Part shown: piece after piece, positions 28,184 through 35,960 of the stretch
Numbering within the stretch: the first letter of the stretch is position 1
How the letters are laid out: the number at the start of each line of letters is the position of its first letter
Source: Geothrix paludis
GTDB lineage: Bacteria; Acidobacteriota; Holophagae; Holophagales; Holophagaceae
Assembly (NCBI RefSeq): GCF_022808815.1
Contig: NZ_JAKZLC010000003.1
Coordinates: 1 to 64,000, forward strand
Reading direction: 5' to 3'
DNA: 64,000 nt
The notes under the pieces: generated by a model
The model's database searches: none
Told to the model about the DNA's origin: nothing
The model's input: the letters and a program-made list of their open reading frames with translations, nothing else
Position numbers and translations under genes: made by a program

Positions 28184-28244
28184 ACGGGCTTTGCCCGTGT
28201 CGCGCGCGGGGGCTCCGGGGGTGTGCGCGCAGCGCGGAACCCCC
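28184..28244 (-). repeat. Two-hairpin REP-like intergenic repeat, copy 2 (reverse orientation)
   Basis: Read on the minus strand: CCGGGGGTTCC, a GCGC-type variable hairpin, ACACCCCCGGAGCCCCC (main palindrome at 28213-28244), then a second hairpin ACGGGC-AAA-GCCCGT (28184-28198). It has the same order and spacing as copies 1 and 3, with different bases in both variable stems but pairing preserved. It fills the purH-alaS gap. Confidence 0.75.
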
Positions 28245-28252
28245 GGACAGCA

Positions 28253-29797
28253 TCAATGCCTGAAGTGCCGCATGCCGGTGAAGAAGAGCCACACGCCGAG
28301 TTTCTGGGCGGCGGCGATGACTTCGTTGTCGCGGAGGCTGCCGCCGGGTTCCACGAAGGCGGTCACGCCGTGGTTGGCCGCCAGCTCGAGGCCGTCGGCG
28401 AAGGGGAAGAAGGCATCGCTGCCCAGCACGGCTCCGCGGGACCGCGTCCCGGCCTTGCGGCAGGCGATCTCCACGGAATCCACGCGGCTCATCTGCCCGG
28501 CGCCGATGCCCACGGTGGCGCCGTCCTTCACCAGCACGATGGCGTTGGACTTCACGGCCTTGGCCACGCGCTGGGCCAGCATGAGGTCCTCCGCCCGGGG
28601 CTTGGCGCCGGACCCGCTGGCCTTCACCTCCCAGTCCTCGAAGGGCACGAAGCCGTCGTCCGCGTGCTGGACCAGATAGCCACCGCCGATGGAGCGGGTG
28701 TCCAGGCCCTCGGCCGCCTGGGGCCAGTGGTCCGGGGTCTGCAGGATGCGGAGCTGCTTCTTGGCCGCGAAGACCTCCAGGGCCTCGCCGGTGAAGGCCG
28801 GCGCGAGGATCACCTCCCAGAAGGTCTGGGCCATGACGCGCGCCACTTCGACGCCCACCGGGCGATTGAAGGCCACGATGCCGCCGAAGGCGCTGACGGG
28901 GTCGCCGGCCTGGGCGCGCATGAAGGCCTCCAGCGCATGGGGCCCCTGGCCCACGCCGCAGGGGTTGTTGTGCTTGACGATGACGCAGGCCGGGGCCGGG
29001 AACTGCCAGACCAGCTTGGCGCAGGCGTCGGCGTCCAGCAGGTTGTTGAAGCTGAGCTCCTTGCCCTGGTGCTGGTGGCAGGCGGCCATGCCCTCCACCT
29101 TGCGGCCGGGCTCCACGTAGAAGGCCGCGGGCTGGTGCGGGTTCTCGCCGTAGCGCAGGCCCTGCTTCTGGACCAGGTTCAGGCAGAGGTGGTGGGGCAG
29201 CTCGGCGGCCTTGCCGTGGGCCAGTTCCCGCTCCATCCAGCCGGCGATGGCGGCATCGTAGGCTGCGGTGCGGCGGAAGGCCTCCAGGGCGCAGCGGCGG
29301 CGGTCCTCCAGCCCCCAGGTGCCGGCCTTGAGCTTCGCGAGGAAGGGCTCGTACTGATCGGGGCCGGTGAGCACGGTGACCGAGGCGTGGTTCTTGGAAG
29401 CGCTCCGGATCATGCTGGGACCGCCGATGTCGATCTGCTCGATGGCCTCGGCGGGAGTGGTTCCTTCCCGGGCGATGGTGGCTTCGAAGGGGTAGAGGTT
29501 GATCACCACCAGGTCGATGGGGTCGATGCCCTGGGCCTTGGCGTCGGCCACATGCTCCGGCAGATCGCGGCGGTAGAGCAGGCCCCCGTGGATGCGGGGG
29601 TGCAGGGTCTTCACCCGGCCGTCGAAGCACTCCGGGGCGCCGGTGTAGGCGGCCACCTCCTGGGCCTCCAGCTTGGCTTCCTGCAGGGCGCGGAGCGTTC
29701 CTCCGGTGGCCAGGATGCGCCAGCCCTGCGCCAGAAGTCCCTTGGCCAGGGGCAGCAGCCCCGTCTTGTCGTACACCGAGATCAATGCCGTAGGCAT
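28253..29797 (-). CDS. purH: Bifunctional AICAR formyltransferase/IMP cyclohydrolase
   Basis: Catalyses the last two steps of IMP synthesis. The ATG at 29797 gives 514 residues starting MPTALISVYDKTGLLPLAKG, the normal PurH N-terminus, with GGGGGCGGAC upstream. The N-terminal MGS-like cyclohydrolase domain has ILATGGT and KTLHPRIHGGLLYRR. The C-terminal transformylase has NPHQPAAFYV, the Lys-His pair in VKHNNPCGVG, and the end GVWLFFTGMRHFRH. Extensions upstream of 29797 are not protein-like. The gene is divergent from the nuoG-like gene and followed by a repeat, then alaS. Confidence 0.97.
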   Translation of the reverse strand: MPTALISVYDKTGLLPLAKGLLAQGWRILATGGTLRALQEAKLEAQEVAAYTGAPECFDGRVKTLHPRIHGGLLYRRDLPEHVADAKAQGIDPIDLVVINLYPFEATIAREGTTPAEAIEQIDIGGPSMIRSASKNHASVTVLTGPDQYEPFLAKLKAGTWGLEDRRRCALEAFRRTAAYDAAIAGWMERELAHGKAAELPHHLCLNLVQKQGLRYGENPHQPAAFYVEPGRKVEGMAACHQHQGKELSFNNLLDADACAKLVWQFPAPACVIVKHNNPCGVGQGPHALEAFMRAQAGDPVSAFGGIVAFNRPVGVEVARVMAQTFWEVILAPAFTGEALEVFAAKKQLRILQTPDHWPQAAEGLDTRSIGGGYLVQHADDGFVPFEDWEVKASGSGAKPRAEDLMLAQRVAKAVKSNAIVLVKDGATVGIGAGQMSRVDSVEIACRKAGTRSRGAVLGSDAFFPFADGLELAANHGVTAFVEPGGSLRDNEVIAAAQKLGVWLFFTGMRHFRH

Positions 29798-30079
29798 GTC
29801 CGCCCCCTGAACCCTTGATTTTTTCATGCCGTGGGCCCATCCGGAAGGGCTGGATGTCCCGGGCGTCCCCGAGGTCCGGCCCTTCCGGGTTCCGGAGCGC
29901 CGGCCGAAGGCGCCCGTCCCGAATGTGACTCCCGCCACAGGAGGCCGCCGCCGGCCGGATCTGGCGGATTTCCTGGACTTCCGGGCTCCCGGAAGGACCT
30001 GGGCCGCTGGAAGGGGTTGGGGCGTCCACCTTTACCTCCAGCGCCCCAAGCCCCATCCTGGAAGGCCTGGAGTGGGCCC
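29798..30079. other. Divergent purH / nuoG-like intergenic region with hairpins
   Basis: 282 bp without a credible gene. It holds several short inverted repeats built on CTTCCGG/CCGGAAG and, near the right end, a strong interrupted stem: GGGGTTGGGGCG (30013-30024) with CGCCCCAAGCCCC (30042-30054). That stem lies 25 bp before the nuoG-like start and has no T-run, so it is a leader structure rather than a terminator. No clear promoter was recognised. Confidence 0.35.
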
Positions 30080-31528
30080 ATGCCGACGATCAAGATCAAC
30101 GATGTCGAACTGAGCGTGAACCCCGGCACCCTGGTGCTGGATGCCTGCCGCACCGTGGGCATCGACATCCCCCACTACTGCTACCACCCCGCGCTCACGC
30201 CCGTGGCCACCTGCCGCATGTGCCTCGTGGAGATCAAGGGCCAGCCCAAGCTCGCCACCAGCTGCACCACCACCGTGCCGCCCGCGCCCAAGGACAATCC
30301 CGAGGCCGTGGTGATGGAGGTCTTCACCAACACGCCCGCCGTGGCCGATGCCCGGGCCGGCGTCATGGAATTCCTCCTCATGAACCACCCGCTGGACTGC
30401 CCCATCTGCGACCAGGCGGGCGAGTGCAAGCTCCAGGACTACTCGTACCATTACGGCAGCGGCGACTCCCGCATGGCCGAGGTGAAGCGGCGCTACCGCT
30501 ACGAGGACCTGGGCGCCAAGATCGTCATCGACAAGAACCGCTGCATCCACTGCACCCGCTGCGTGCGCTTCACCAAGGAGATCAGCGGCGGCTACGAGCT
30601 CACGGTCGCGCAGCGCGGCGCCCACCTGGAAGTCACCACCTACACGGGCAAGTCCCTCGACCAGAACCCCTACGCGGGCAACGTGGTGGACCTCTGCCCC
30701 GTGGGCGCCCTGACCAGCCGCGACTTCCGCTTCCGCAAGCGCGTCTGGTACCTCAAGAACACGCCCTCCATCAGCCGCCACTCGGCGCTGGGCAACCCCA
30801 TCTGGATCGACCATGAGGCCAACCAGATCCACCGCTTCCGCCCCCGGCCCCTGGAGGGCAAGGAGACCACGCACTTCATCAGCGACGCGGAGCGCTACGC
30901 CTACGTGCACTACAACCGGCAGGGTGGGACCCCCGCGCCCCTGCTGAAGGGCGCGCCGGCCTCGCTTGATGCCATTCGCGAGGCCCTCCAGGCCGCGGGC
31001 CCCGTGGCGGTCATCGGCCAGGGCACCTTCGGCTGCGACACCGCCCAGCGCCTGGGCGACTTGGCGGCCTCCGAAGGCCTGCGCTACGGCAGCGGCGACA
31101 AGACCATCCCCGCGGTGCTGCCCAAGTACCAGACCAGCGAGGACGGCATCCTCAACCGCCGGGGCTTCACGGAGCGTGGCTACCGCTTCGGCGCGCTGGA
31201 AGAGCTGCTGGCCAAGGTCCAGAAGGGCGAGGTCAAGGCCGTGGCGCTACTGCACGACGCCGCCTTCACCAGCCCCAAGGAGACCGAGCTGCTGGGCCAG
31301 ATCCTCAAGGCCGCCGAGTTTAGCCTGGCCTTCGAGGTGGAAGCCTCGGACCTGGGCCGCGCCGCCACCGCCTGGCTGCCCATCACCAGCTACACCGAAG
31401 AGAGCGACTTCATCGTCAACCACGAGGGTGAGCTCCGCCGCTACCAGAAGGCCCTGCAGGCGCCCAAGGGCGTCCGCACCCTGCCCGCCTGGGTGAAGGA
31501 GCTGGCCGCCGTTCCTGCCGCCGTCTAG
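30080..31528 (+). CDS. NuoG-like iron-sulfur protein (complex I 75-kDa subunit family), short form
   Basis: A 482-residue protein whose N-terminal part matches NADH dehydrogenase subunit G. A [2Fe-2S] domain has cysteines at about 34, 45, 48 and 62 (HYCYHP, CRMC). Next come the His/Cys N4-type site HPLDCPICDQAGEC, a ferredoxin-like site CIHCTRC with CPVGAL, and the start of the molybdopterin-type domain (WYLKNTPSISRHSALGNP). The large C-terminal domain is reduced to about 200 residues; typical NuoG has 680-900. The ATG has GGAG seven bases upstream. No other nuo gene is adjacent: purH is divergent, and a YiiX-type hydrolase follows 18 bp later. It may serve complex I in trans or another NAD-linked enzyme (hydrogenase or formate dehydrogenase). 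Confidence 0.85.
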   Translation: MPTIKINDVELSVNPGTLVLDACRTVGIDIPHYCYHPALTPVATCRMCLVEIKGQPKLATSCTTTVPPAPKDNPEAVVMEVFTNTPAVADARAGVMEFLLMNHPLDCPICDQAGECKLQDYSYHYGSGDSRMAEVKRRYRYEDLGAKIVIDKNRCIHCTRCVRFTKEISGGYELTVAQRGAHLEVTTYTGKSLDQNPYAGNVVDLCPVGALTSRDFRFRKRVWYLKNTPSISRHSALGNPIWIDHEANQIHRFRPRPLEGKETTHFISDAERYAYVHYNRQGGTPAPLLKGAPASLDAIREALQAAGPVAVIGQGTFGCDTAQRLGDLAASEGLRYGSGDKTIPAVLPKYQTSEDGILNRRGFTERGYRFGALEELLAKVQKGEVKAVALLHDAAFTSPKETELLGQILKAAEFSLAFEVEASDLGRAATAWLPITSYTEESDFIVNHEGELRRYQKALQAPKGVRTLPAWVKELAAVPAAV

Positions 31529-31546
31529 CGGAGGAAAGGGGGAACC

Positions 31547-32323
31547 ATGTTCCTCCACGATGCGCTGACCAAGGGCCTCGTCCGCTACCTCACGGCCGAG
31601 CTGCCCAGCTACCAGCGGCGGGTGCCCAACGATGTGGAGCGGCTCCGGGCCGGGCTCCGCCCCGGCGACGTGGTGCTGGTGGAGGGCAAGTCCCGCATCA
31701 GCCGCATGATCATGAGCCTCAGCCAGAGCTCGTGGAGCCACGCCGCCATGTACATCGGCGACGCCCTGCTGCGCTGGGGCGGCCCCCATGCCGAGTCGGC
31801 CCTGGATCGCTTCGGGGCCGAGGCTTCCCATCTGGTCCTGGAGAGCGACATGGCCGAAGGCGTGCGGGTGTTCCCCGTGGCCTGGTACGCGGACCACAAC
31901 TTAAGGGTCTGCCGGCCCCAGGGCCTCTCCACCGACGATCTGGAGCGGGTGGTGGCGGAGATGCTCCGGCACCTTGGGCTGCGCTACGACAGGAGGAACA
32001 TCTTCGACCTGGGACGCTACCTCACCCCTGTCCACCTGCTGCCGGCCCGCTGGCGGCGGCGCCCCCTGTACCTGGGCAGCTCCAGCAGCCGCGAGGTGAT
32101 CTGCTCGGCGCTCATCGCCAAGGCCTTCTACCGGGTGGGTTTTCCCGTGCAGCCCCTGGTCGGCGAGGCGTCCGCCTCCCATTCGCGCCAGGTGATCGCG
32201 CGGCACCCGAGCTACATCATGCCCCGGGACTTCGATCTGAGCGCCAACTTCGAGGTGCTGAAGGTCAACCTGGCCCCACCTGAAAAAGCGGGCGCCTGGG
32301 GGCGCCCGCTTGCCGAAGGTTGA
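31547..32323 (+). CDS. YiiX/YebB-like permuted NlpC/P60 cysteine hydrolase
   Basis: A 258-residue protein with the circularly permuted papain-like signature. GDVVLVEGKSRISRMIM leads to the catalytic His in SSWSHAAMYIGD (about residue 65). The candidate nucleophile Cys is in EVICSALIAKAF (about residue 186). Members act on lipids or peptide/amide bonds; the substrate is unknown. There is no signal peptide. The last 14 codons (about EKAGAWGRPLAEG) are made by DNA that doubles as the terminator of the opposing gene. The gene is 18 bp after the nuoG-like gene and probably co-transcribed. Confidence 0.85.
   Translation: MFLHDALTKGLVRYLTAELPSYQRRVPNDVERLRAGLRPGDVVLVEGKSRISRMIMSLSQSSWSHAAMYIGDALLRWGGPHAESALDRFGAEASHLVLESDMAEGVRVFPVAWYADHNLRVCRPQGLSTDDLERVVAEMLRHLGLRYDRRNIFDLGRYLTPVHLLPARWRRRPLYLGSSSSREVICSALIAKAFYRVGFPVQPLVGEASASHSRQVIARHPSYIMPRDFDLSANFEVLKVNLAPPEKAGAWGRPLAEG
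32283..32309 (-). terminator. Minus-strand intrinsic terminator embedded in the end of a plus-strand gene
   Basis: On the minus strand GCGGGCGCC (complement of 32301-32309) pairs with its mirror arm (32288-32296) around a CCCAG-type loop and is followed by TTTTT (complement of 32283-32287). It lies about 40 bp past the stop of the OB-fold lipoprotein gene, whose transcript it should end. It overlaps the 3' coding end of the YiiX-like gene. Confidence 0.8.
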
Positions 32324-32347
32324 AGCCTGAGACCTGAGGACTGGAGC

Positions 32348-33106
32348 CTACTTCTTCACCTTGGCATCCTCGATGAGGACCGCGTAGGAATAGCCGGAGC
32401 CGAAGTCCTTGTCCGTGCGCACCACGCCGGTGACGGTGACCGTGTCGCCCTTGGCGGCCGGGTCATTGCTGGTGACGGTGATGTCGTTGCTGCCGGCCTT
32501 CGCATCGCCGCTGCCGTCCTGCAGGTGCAGCCAGTTCTTGCCCATGATGCCGGCGTTGTACTTCACGACCTTGCCGCGCACGGTGACGGTCTTCCCCTTG
32601 AGGGCGCCCTTCTGGGCCCAGACTTCGGCGACGGTGCGGGCATCCGCCCCCGAGGCCTTCTCGACCTTCCCCACTTCCACGGCCGCCGCTTGGCCTGCGG
32701 AGGCATGGGGATCGCCAGCGGGGGCCGCGGCCGGGCCGCTGCCGGCCAGGGTGCCGAAATAGATCTCGGCGAAGGTCCGCTTCAGGGTCTTGGATTCGAA
32801 GTCCCGCATGATCATGGCGCCGGTCACCGTGACCTCGGCGCCCTTCTCGACCTTGGTCTCGGGCACGGCGGCCCAGACTTCGCCCTGGGCGGTCTGGATG
32901 CGCAGGTAGGAATAGGGCGACGCGGCGATGCGCTCCAGGAGCTTCCCGGTGACGGACAGGCCCGCGGAAGGCGCGCCAGCCGGCGCGGCACCGGGCGCGG
33001 CGGTCTGGCCCTGGATGGGGGCGGCGACCACGGGAGCCTGGGACTTGTTGGAATTGCAGCCGATGATGGCCGCGGCGATGAGCAGGACGGGAAGGGTGCT
33101 GCGCAT
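32348..33106 (-). CDS. Lipoprotein with two OB-fold-like domains
   Basis: A 252-residue exported lipoprotein (MRSTLPVLLIAAAIIGC, acylated Cys17) starting at the ATG behind AAGGAGTCCCATCC. After an Ala/Pro linker come two related beta-barrel units: about 50-110 (SVTGKLLERI...VWAAVPETKVEKGAEVTVTG) and about 160-252 (GKTVTVRGKVVKYNAGIMG...WLHLQDGSGD...DTVTVTGVV). The second resembles OB-fold proteins annotated 'DNA-binding' or NrfJ-like, often found with cytochromes. A periplasmic location argues against nucleic-acid binding. It is the last gene of the minus-strand efp-rsgA-acyltransferase run. Confidence 0.8.
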   Translation of the reverse strand: MRSTLPVLLIAAAIIGCNSNKSQAPVVAAPIQGQTAAPGAAPAGAPSAGLSVTGKLLERIAASPYSYLRIQTAQGEVWAAVPETKVEKGAEVTVTGAMIMRDFESKTLKRTFAEIYFGTLAGSGPAAAPAGDPHASAGQAAAVEVGKVEKASGADARTVAEVWAQKGALKGKTVTVRGKVVKYNAGIMGKNWLHLQDGSGDAKAGSNDITVTSNDPAAKGDTVTVTGVVRTDKDFGSGYSYAVLIEDAKVKK

Positions 33107-33161
33107 GGATGGGACTCCTTGTAGGAACCGGGAAGAGGCCACGGGACCCTGAAGCTTACGG

Positions 33162-34166
33162 TCAAACACCTATGACCGTCGACAAAGGCTCCGCGGGGGT
33201 GGTCTGCCCCGGGCCCCTGGGGCCGGAGGCCCGGGCCGGGTCGTCCCAGAAGGGATAGAAGCAGTACCACTGGCTGGGATGCTGGCGGATCAACTGTTCC
33301 AGGGTGGAGACATAGGTCCGCATTCCTGCCTCGATGGCGGCCTGCCGCTCCCCCCGGCGGCCCAGGACCCGGATGGGCTCACCGAACCGGGCATGGAAGC
33401 GCCGCGCCTCGTCCGTGTAGAAGAAGCTGGTGACGATGGACGCGCCGGTCATGGCCGCCAGTTCCCAGGGGCCGCGGGGGAAGGGCGCCTCCCGGCCGAA
33501 GAAGGGGATGGGCAGCCCGTTCAGGCTGAAGTCCCGGTCCCCCTGCATGCCCACCAGGGCGCCCTCCCGCAGCAGCTTGACCAGGGGCAGGGTGGAGAAG
33601 CCGATGCCATCCACGGGGACGCCCACCACGCCGCCCTGGGCGCGCATCTGCTCCCGCAGCCGCTCCACCGCCTCGAAGCGGTCGGGCTTGTAGACCGTGT
33701 GGATCTTCAGGTTCCGGGCCCGCAGCAGCAGCCCGCCCAGCTCGTAGTTGCCCGCGTGGGCCGTGAGGAGGATGACGCCCCGCCCCTCGGCCATCGCCGT
33801 GTCCAGGTGCTCCAGGCCCTCCAGGGAGGTGAATTGCGCCAGGGCCTCCTCCGGGGCGCGCTGGCCGTAGTAGAAGAAGTCCACCCAGGCGCGGGCGTGC
33901 TGGCGCACCATGTCCCGGGCGATCCGGTCCACCTCCGGGTGGGTGGGGCGCAGCCCCAGCATCTGGGCCGTGTTGCCCAGGATGGCCTCCAGGTACTTGG
34001 GGCGCAGCGTCACGAAGGCGTGGGCGATCTGGTCGGCGATCTCGTGGCCCCGCTCGCGCCGGGCGAAGGAGCGGGCCGCGAAGTGGAACAGGGGGAACAG
34101 CGAGCCGAAGACCGCCCCGTAGGCGAGGCCCAGGAGCCTGGAGTCGGACTGCATCCGGTCCTGCAT
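33162..34166 (-). CDS. LpxL/HtrB-family lipid A-type acyltransferase
   Basis: A 334-residue membrane-associated acyltransferase. It has an N-terminal hydrophobic segment (LLGLAYGAVFGSLFPLFHF), the catalytic HX4E motif in LLTAHAGNYELGG, and the GDRDFSLNGLPIPFFGREAPFPRGP block typical of LpxL/LpxM, with the FYPFWDD end. Family members add secondary acyl chains to lipid A, so the outer membrane likely carries lipopolysaccharide. It starts 10 bp downstream of rsgA on the minus strand, suggesting one operon with efp and rsgA. Confidence 0.9.
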   Translation of the reverse strand: MQDRMQSDSRLLGLAYGAVFGSLFPLFHFAARSFARRERGHEIADQIAHAFVTLRPKYLEAILGNTAQMLGLRPTHPEVDRIARDMVRQHARAWVDFFYYGQRAPEEALAQFTSLEGLEHLDTAMAEGRGVILLTAHAGNYELGGLLLRARNLKIHTVYKPDRFEAVERLREQMRAQGGVVGVPVDGIGFSTLPLVKLLREGALVGMQGDRDFSLNGLPIPFFGREAPFPRGPWELAAMTGASIVTSFFYTDEARRFHARFGEPIRVLGRRGERQAAIEAGMRTYVSTLEQLIRQHPSQWYCFYPFWDDPARASGPRGPGQTTPAEPLSTVIGV

Positions 34167-34176
34167 CCCCGGCCTC

Positions 34177-35313
34177 CTAGCGCCACACGTTCTGGTTGGG
34201 ATTGCGGTCCTCCATCTCCAGCCACAGGCGCTGGAGGCTCTGGAGGCGCTCGGGGTACTCGAGGTCGAGGCGGTCCAGCGTCGCGTCGTCGTCGGCGTCG
34301 TAGGCGCAGGGATCCTCCAGCACCTCGGCGGGGAACTCGGGGAACACCTCCGCGAGCAGGGCCCGGTCGAAGCCGCGCACGCTGAGGGTGCGGATGCCCG
34401 GTGTGTCCACCAGGGTGCCCCCCTCCAGGGCCAGCCAGCGGGCGGCCGTGGTGGTCTGCTTGCCGGTGCCGAACTTCGTGAGGCCGCCGATCTTCAGGGC
34501 CGCCTGCGGGTGCAGGGCGTTCACGAGGGTGCTCTTGCCCACGCCGCTGTGGCCCAGCAGCACCACCACCTTGCCCTGCAGGAGGTCGCGCAGGGCCTCC
34601 AGCCCTTCGCCCTTGAGGGCGGAGGTCTCATGGATGGAGACCTGCTGGCCCCGTAGCGGATCCAGCTCGGGCAGGGTGTCCTTCTTCGAGGCCCGGTCCC
34701 GCTTGGTGACGATGACGCGGAAGGCGAGGCTCGCATCCAGGGCCAGCACCTGGGCCCGCTCCAGGAGACCGGGGCGCAGGGGCGGATCCACCACGGCGGC
34801 GCAGATCCAGAGCTCGTCGGCGTTGGCGCAGATGAGCTGCCAGGGCTCGCGATCGTCGATGCCGCCCCGCTTGAGCAGGCTCTTGCGCGGCATCACCGCC
34901 ACCACCTGGGCCTCGGGGGAGCCCCCGTCGCCGCGGACGGACGGGGAGGCGGGGGCCCTGGGCTCATCGAGTTCGATGGGGACGGCCGAATAGCGCACCC
35001 GGTCGCCGCAGACCAGGCGCACGCCCTTGAGCTTGCCGCTCAAGGTGGCCCGCATCACCGTGCGGTCCGCCAGCTCCAGGTCCACCCACTGGCTGTGGCG
35101 CTGGATGAGCGTGGCCTCGGGCAGGTGCATCCAGGGCGCGGGATCCGGAAGGCGCAGCAGGGCCTCGGGGTCGTGCGCCTCGATGCCGGTCTCCAGACGC
35201 TCGGCGTGGCGCTGGCGCCGCTTGCTGTCCGCCGCCCGCTCGCGGGAATAGGCCTCCCGGTGGTCCAGGTCTTGGGCCTCCCGGCTCTGGCCGAGGCGGA
35301 ACTTGCGGGTCAT
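34177..35313 (-). CDS. rsgA: Ribosome small subunit-dependent GTPase A
   Basis: A 378-residue late 30S assembly GTPase. An OB-fold N-domain (WVDLELADRTVMRATLSGKL) precedes a circularly permuted GTPase domain with motifs in the family order G4 (VTKRD), G5 (SALKGEG), G1 (GHSGVGKST), G2 (GTGKQTTT), G3 (DTPG). A charged N-terminal extension of about 60 residues is present. The usual C-terminal zinc module (Cys-x-Cys/His-rich, with a EPGC-type end) is not recognisable. The segment reads FPEFPAEVLEDPCAYDADDD, with one cysteine. Its ATG overlaps the efp stop (ATGA). Confidence 0.93.
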   Translation of the reverse strand: MTRKFRLGQSREAQDLDHREAYSRERAADSKRRQRHAERLETGIEAHDPEALLRLPDPAPWMHLPEATLIQRHSQWVDLELADRTVMRATLSGKLKGVRLVCGDRVRYSAVPIELDEPRAPASPSVRGDGGSPEAQVVAVMPRKSLLKRGGIDDREPWQLICANADELWICAAVVDPPLRPGLLERAQVLALDASLAFRVIVTKRDRASKKDTLPELDPLRGQQVSIHETSALKGEGLEALRDLLQGKVVVLLGHSGVGKSTLVNALHPQAALKIGGLTKFGTGKQTTTAARWLALEGGTLVDTPGIRTLSVRGFDRALLAEVFPEFPAEVLEDPCAYDADDDATLDRLDLEYPERLQSLQRLWLEMEDRNPNQNVWR

Positions 35314-35885
35314 GCCCTGCCTGCGAACTCGCCGGTCTCGGTGCTCACCTTCACCTTCTCGCCCTCCTTGATGAAGAGGGGCACCTTGATCTCGATGCCG
35401 GTCTCCAGCTTGGCGGGCTTGGTGACGTTGCCGCTGGCCGTGTCGCCGCGGGCGCCGGGCTCCGTGTAGGTGACGGCCAGTTCCACCTGGCCGGGCATCT
35501 GCAGGCCGATGGGGTTGCCGTTGAACTTCTGGATCTGGACGATGAGGCCCTCGGTCAGGTAGTCGAGGGCGTCGCCCATGAGGCCGGTGCCCAGCGTGTG
35601 GGTCTCGTAGGTCTCCTGGTCCATGAAGTGGGAGCCTTCGCCGTCGCTGTAGAGGTAGCTGGCGGGCGTGAGGACCAGATCCGGCTCCTTGAACTTGTCC
35701 CCGGCCTTGAAGGTCTTGTCGAAGACGGCGCGGGTGAGGAGGTTGCGCATCTTGATGCGCACCAGCGTCTGGCCGCCCCGGGCTGTGGGGGTCGAAATTT
35801 CCACATCCAGGCAGTGGTAGGGCGTGTCTTCGAGTTCGAAGAACATCTTGCGCTTGATTTCGATGGCTTCGAGCAGGGCGGCCAT
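35310..35885 (-). CDS. efp: Elongation factor P family protein with EfpL/YeiP-type loop
   Basis: A 191-residue three-domain EF-P fold protein that binds the ribosome at stalled polyproline sequences. The N-domain starts MAALLEAIEIKRKMFFELED. The loop that normally carries a modified Lys or Arg reads STPTARGGQTL (residues 31-41), close to SPTARGAATL of E. coli YeiP/EfpL rather than PGKGQAF of canonical EF-P. The exposed Arg is residue 36. Domains II and III (YLYSDGEGSHFMDQETYE; FIKEGEKVKVSTETGEFAGRA) are standard. It heads a run with rsgA and an acyltransferase. No modification enzyme gene (epmA/epmB or earP) is visible nearby. Confidence 0.9.
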   Translation of the reverse strand: MAALLEAIEIKRKMFFELEDTPYHCLDVEISTPTARGGQTLVRIKMRNLLTRAVFDKTFKAGDKFKEPDLVLTPASYLYSDGEGSHFMDQETYETHTLGTGLMGDALDYLTEGLIVQIQKFNGNPIGLQMPGQVELAVTYTEPGARGDTASGNVTKPAKLETGIEIKVPLFIKEGEKVKVSTETGEFAGRA

Positions 35886-35960
35886 GGGCACTCCAGAATG
35901 TCGAATCCTCCATTCTAGCCCGGCTTCGGAGAGGGGTCTCGTGGTTAGAATTTCAGTTCC

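Noticed and set aside
29831-30079. N-terminal extension of the nuoG-like gene
   Set aside because: The extra 83 codons are Pro/Gly/Arg-rich without family match and lie in a hairpin-rich leader; the ATG at 30080 has its own ribosome-binding site and the correct ferredoxin N-terminus.
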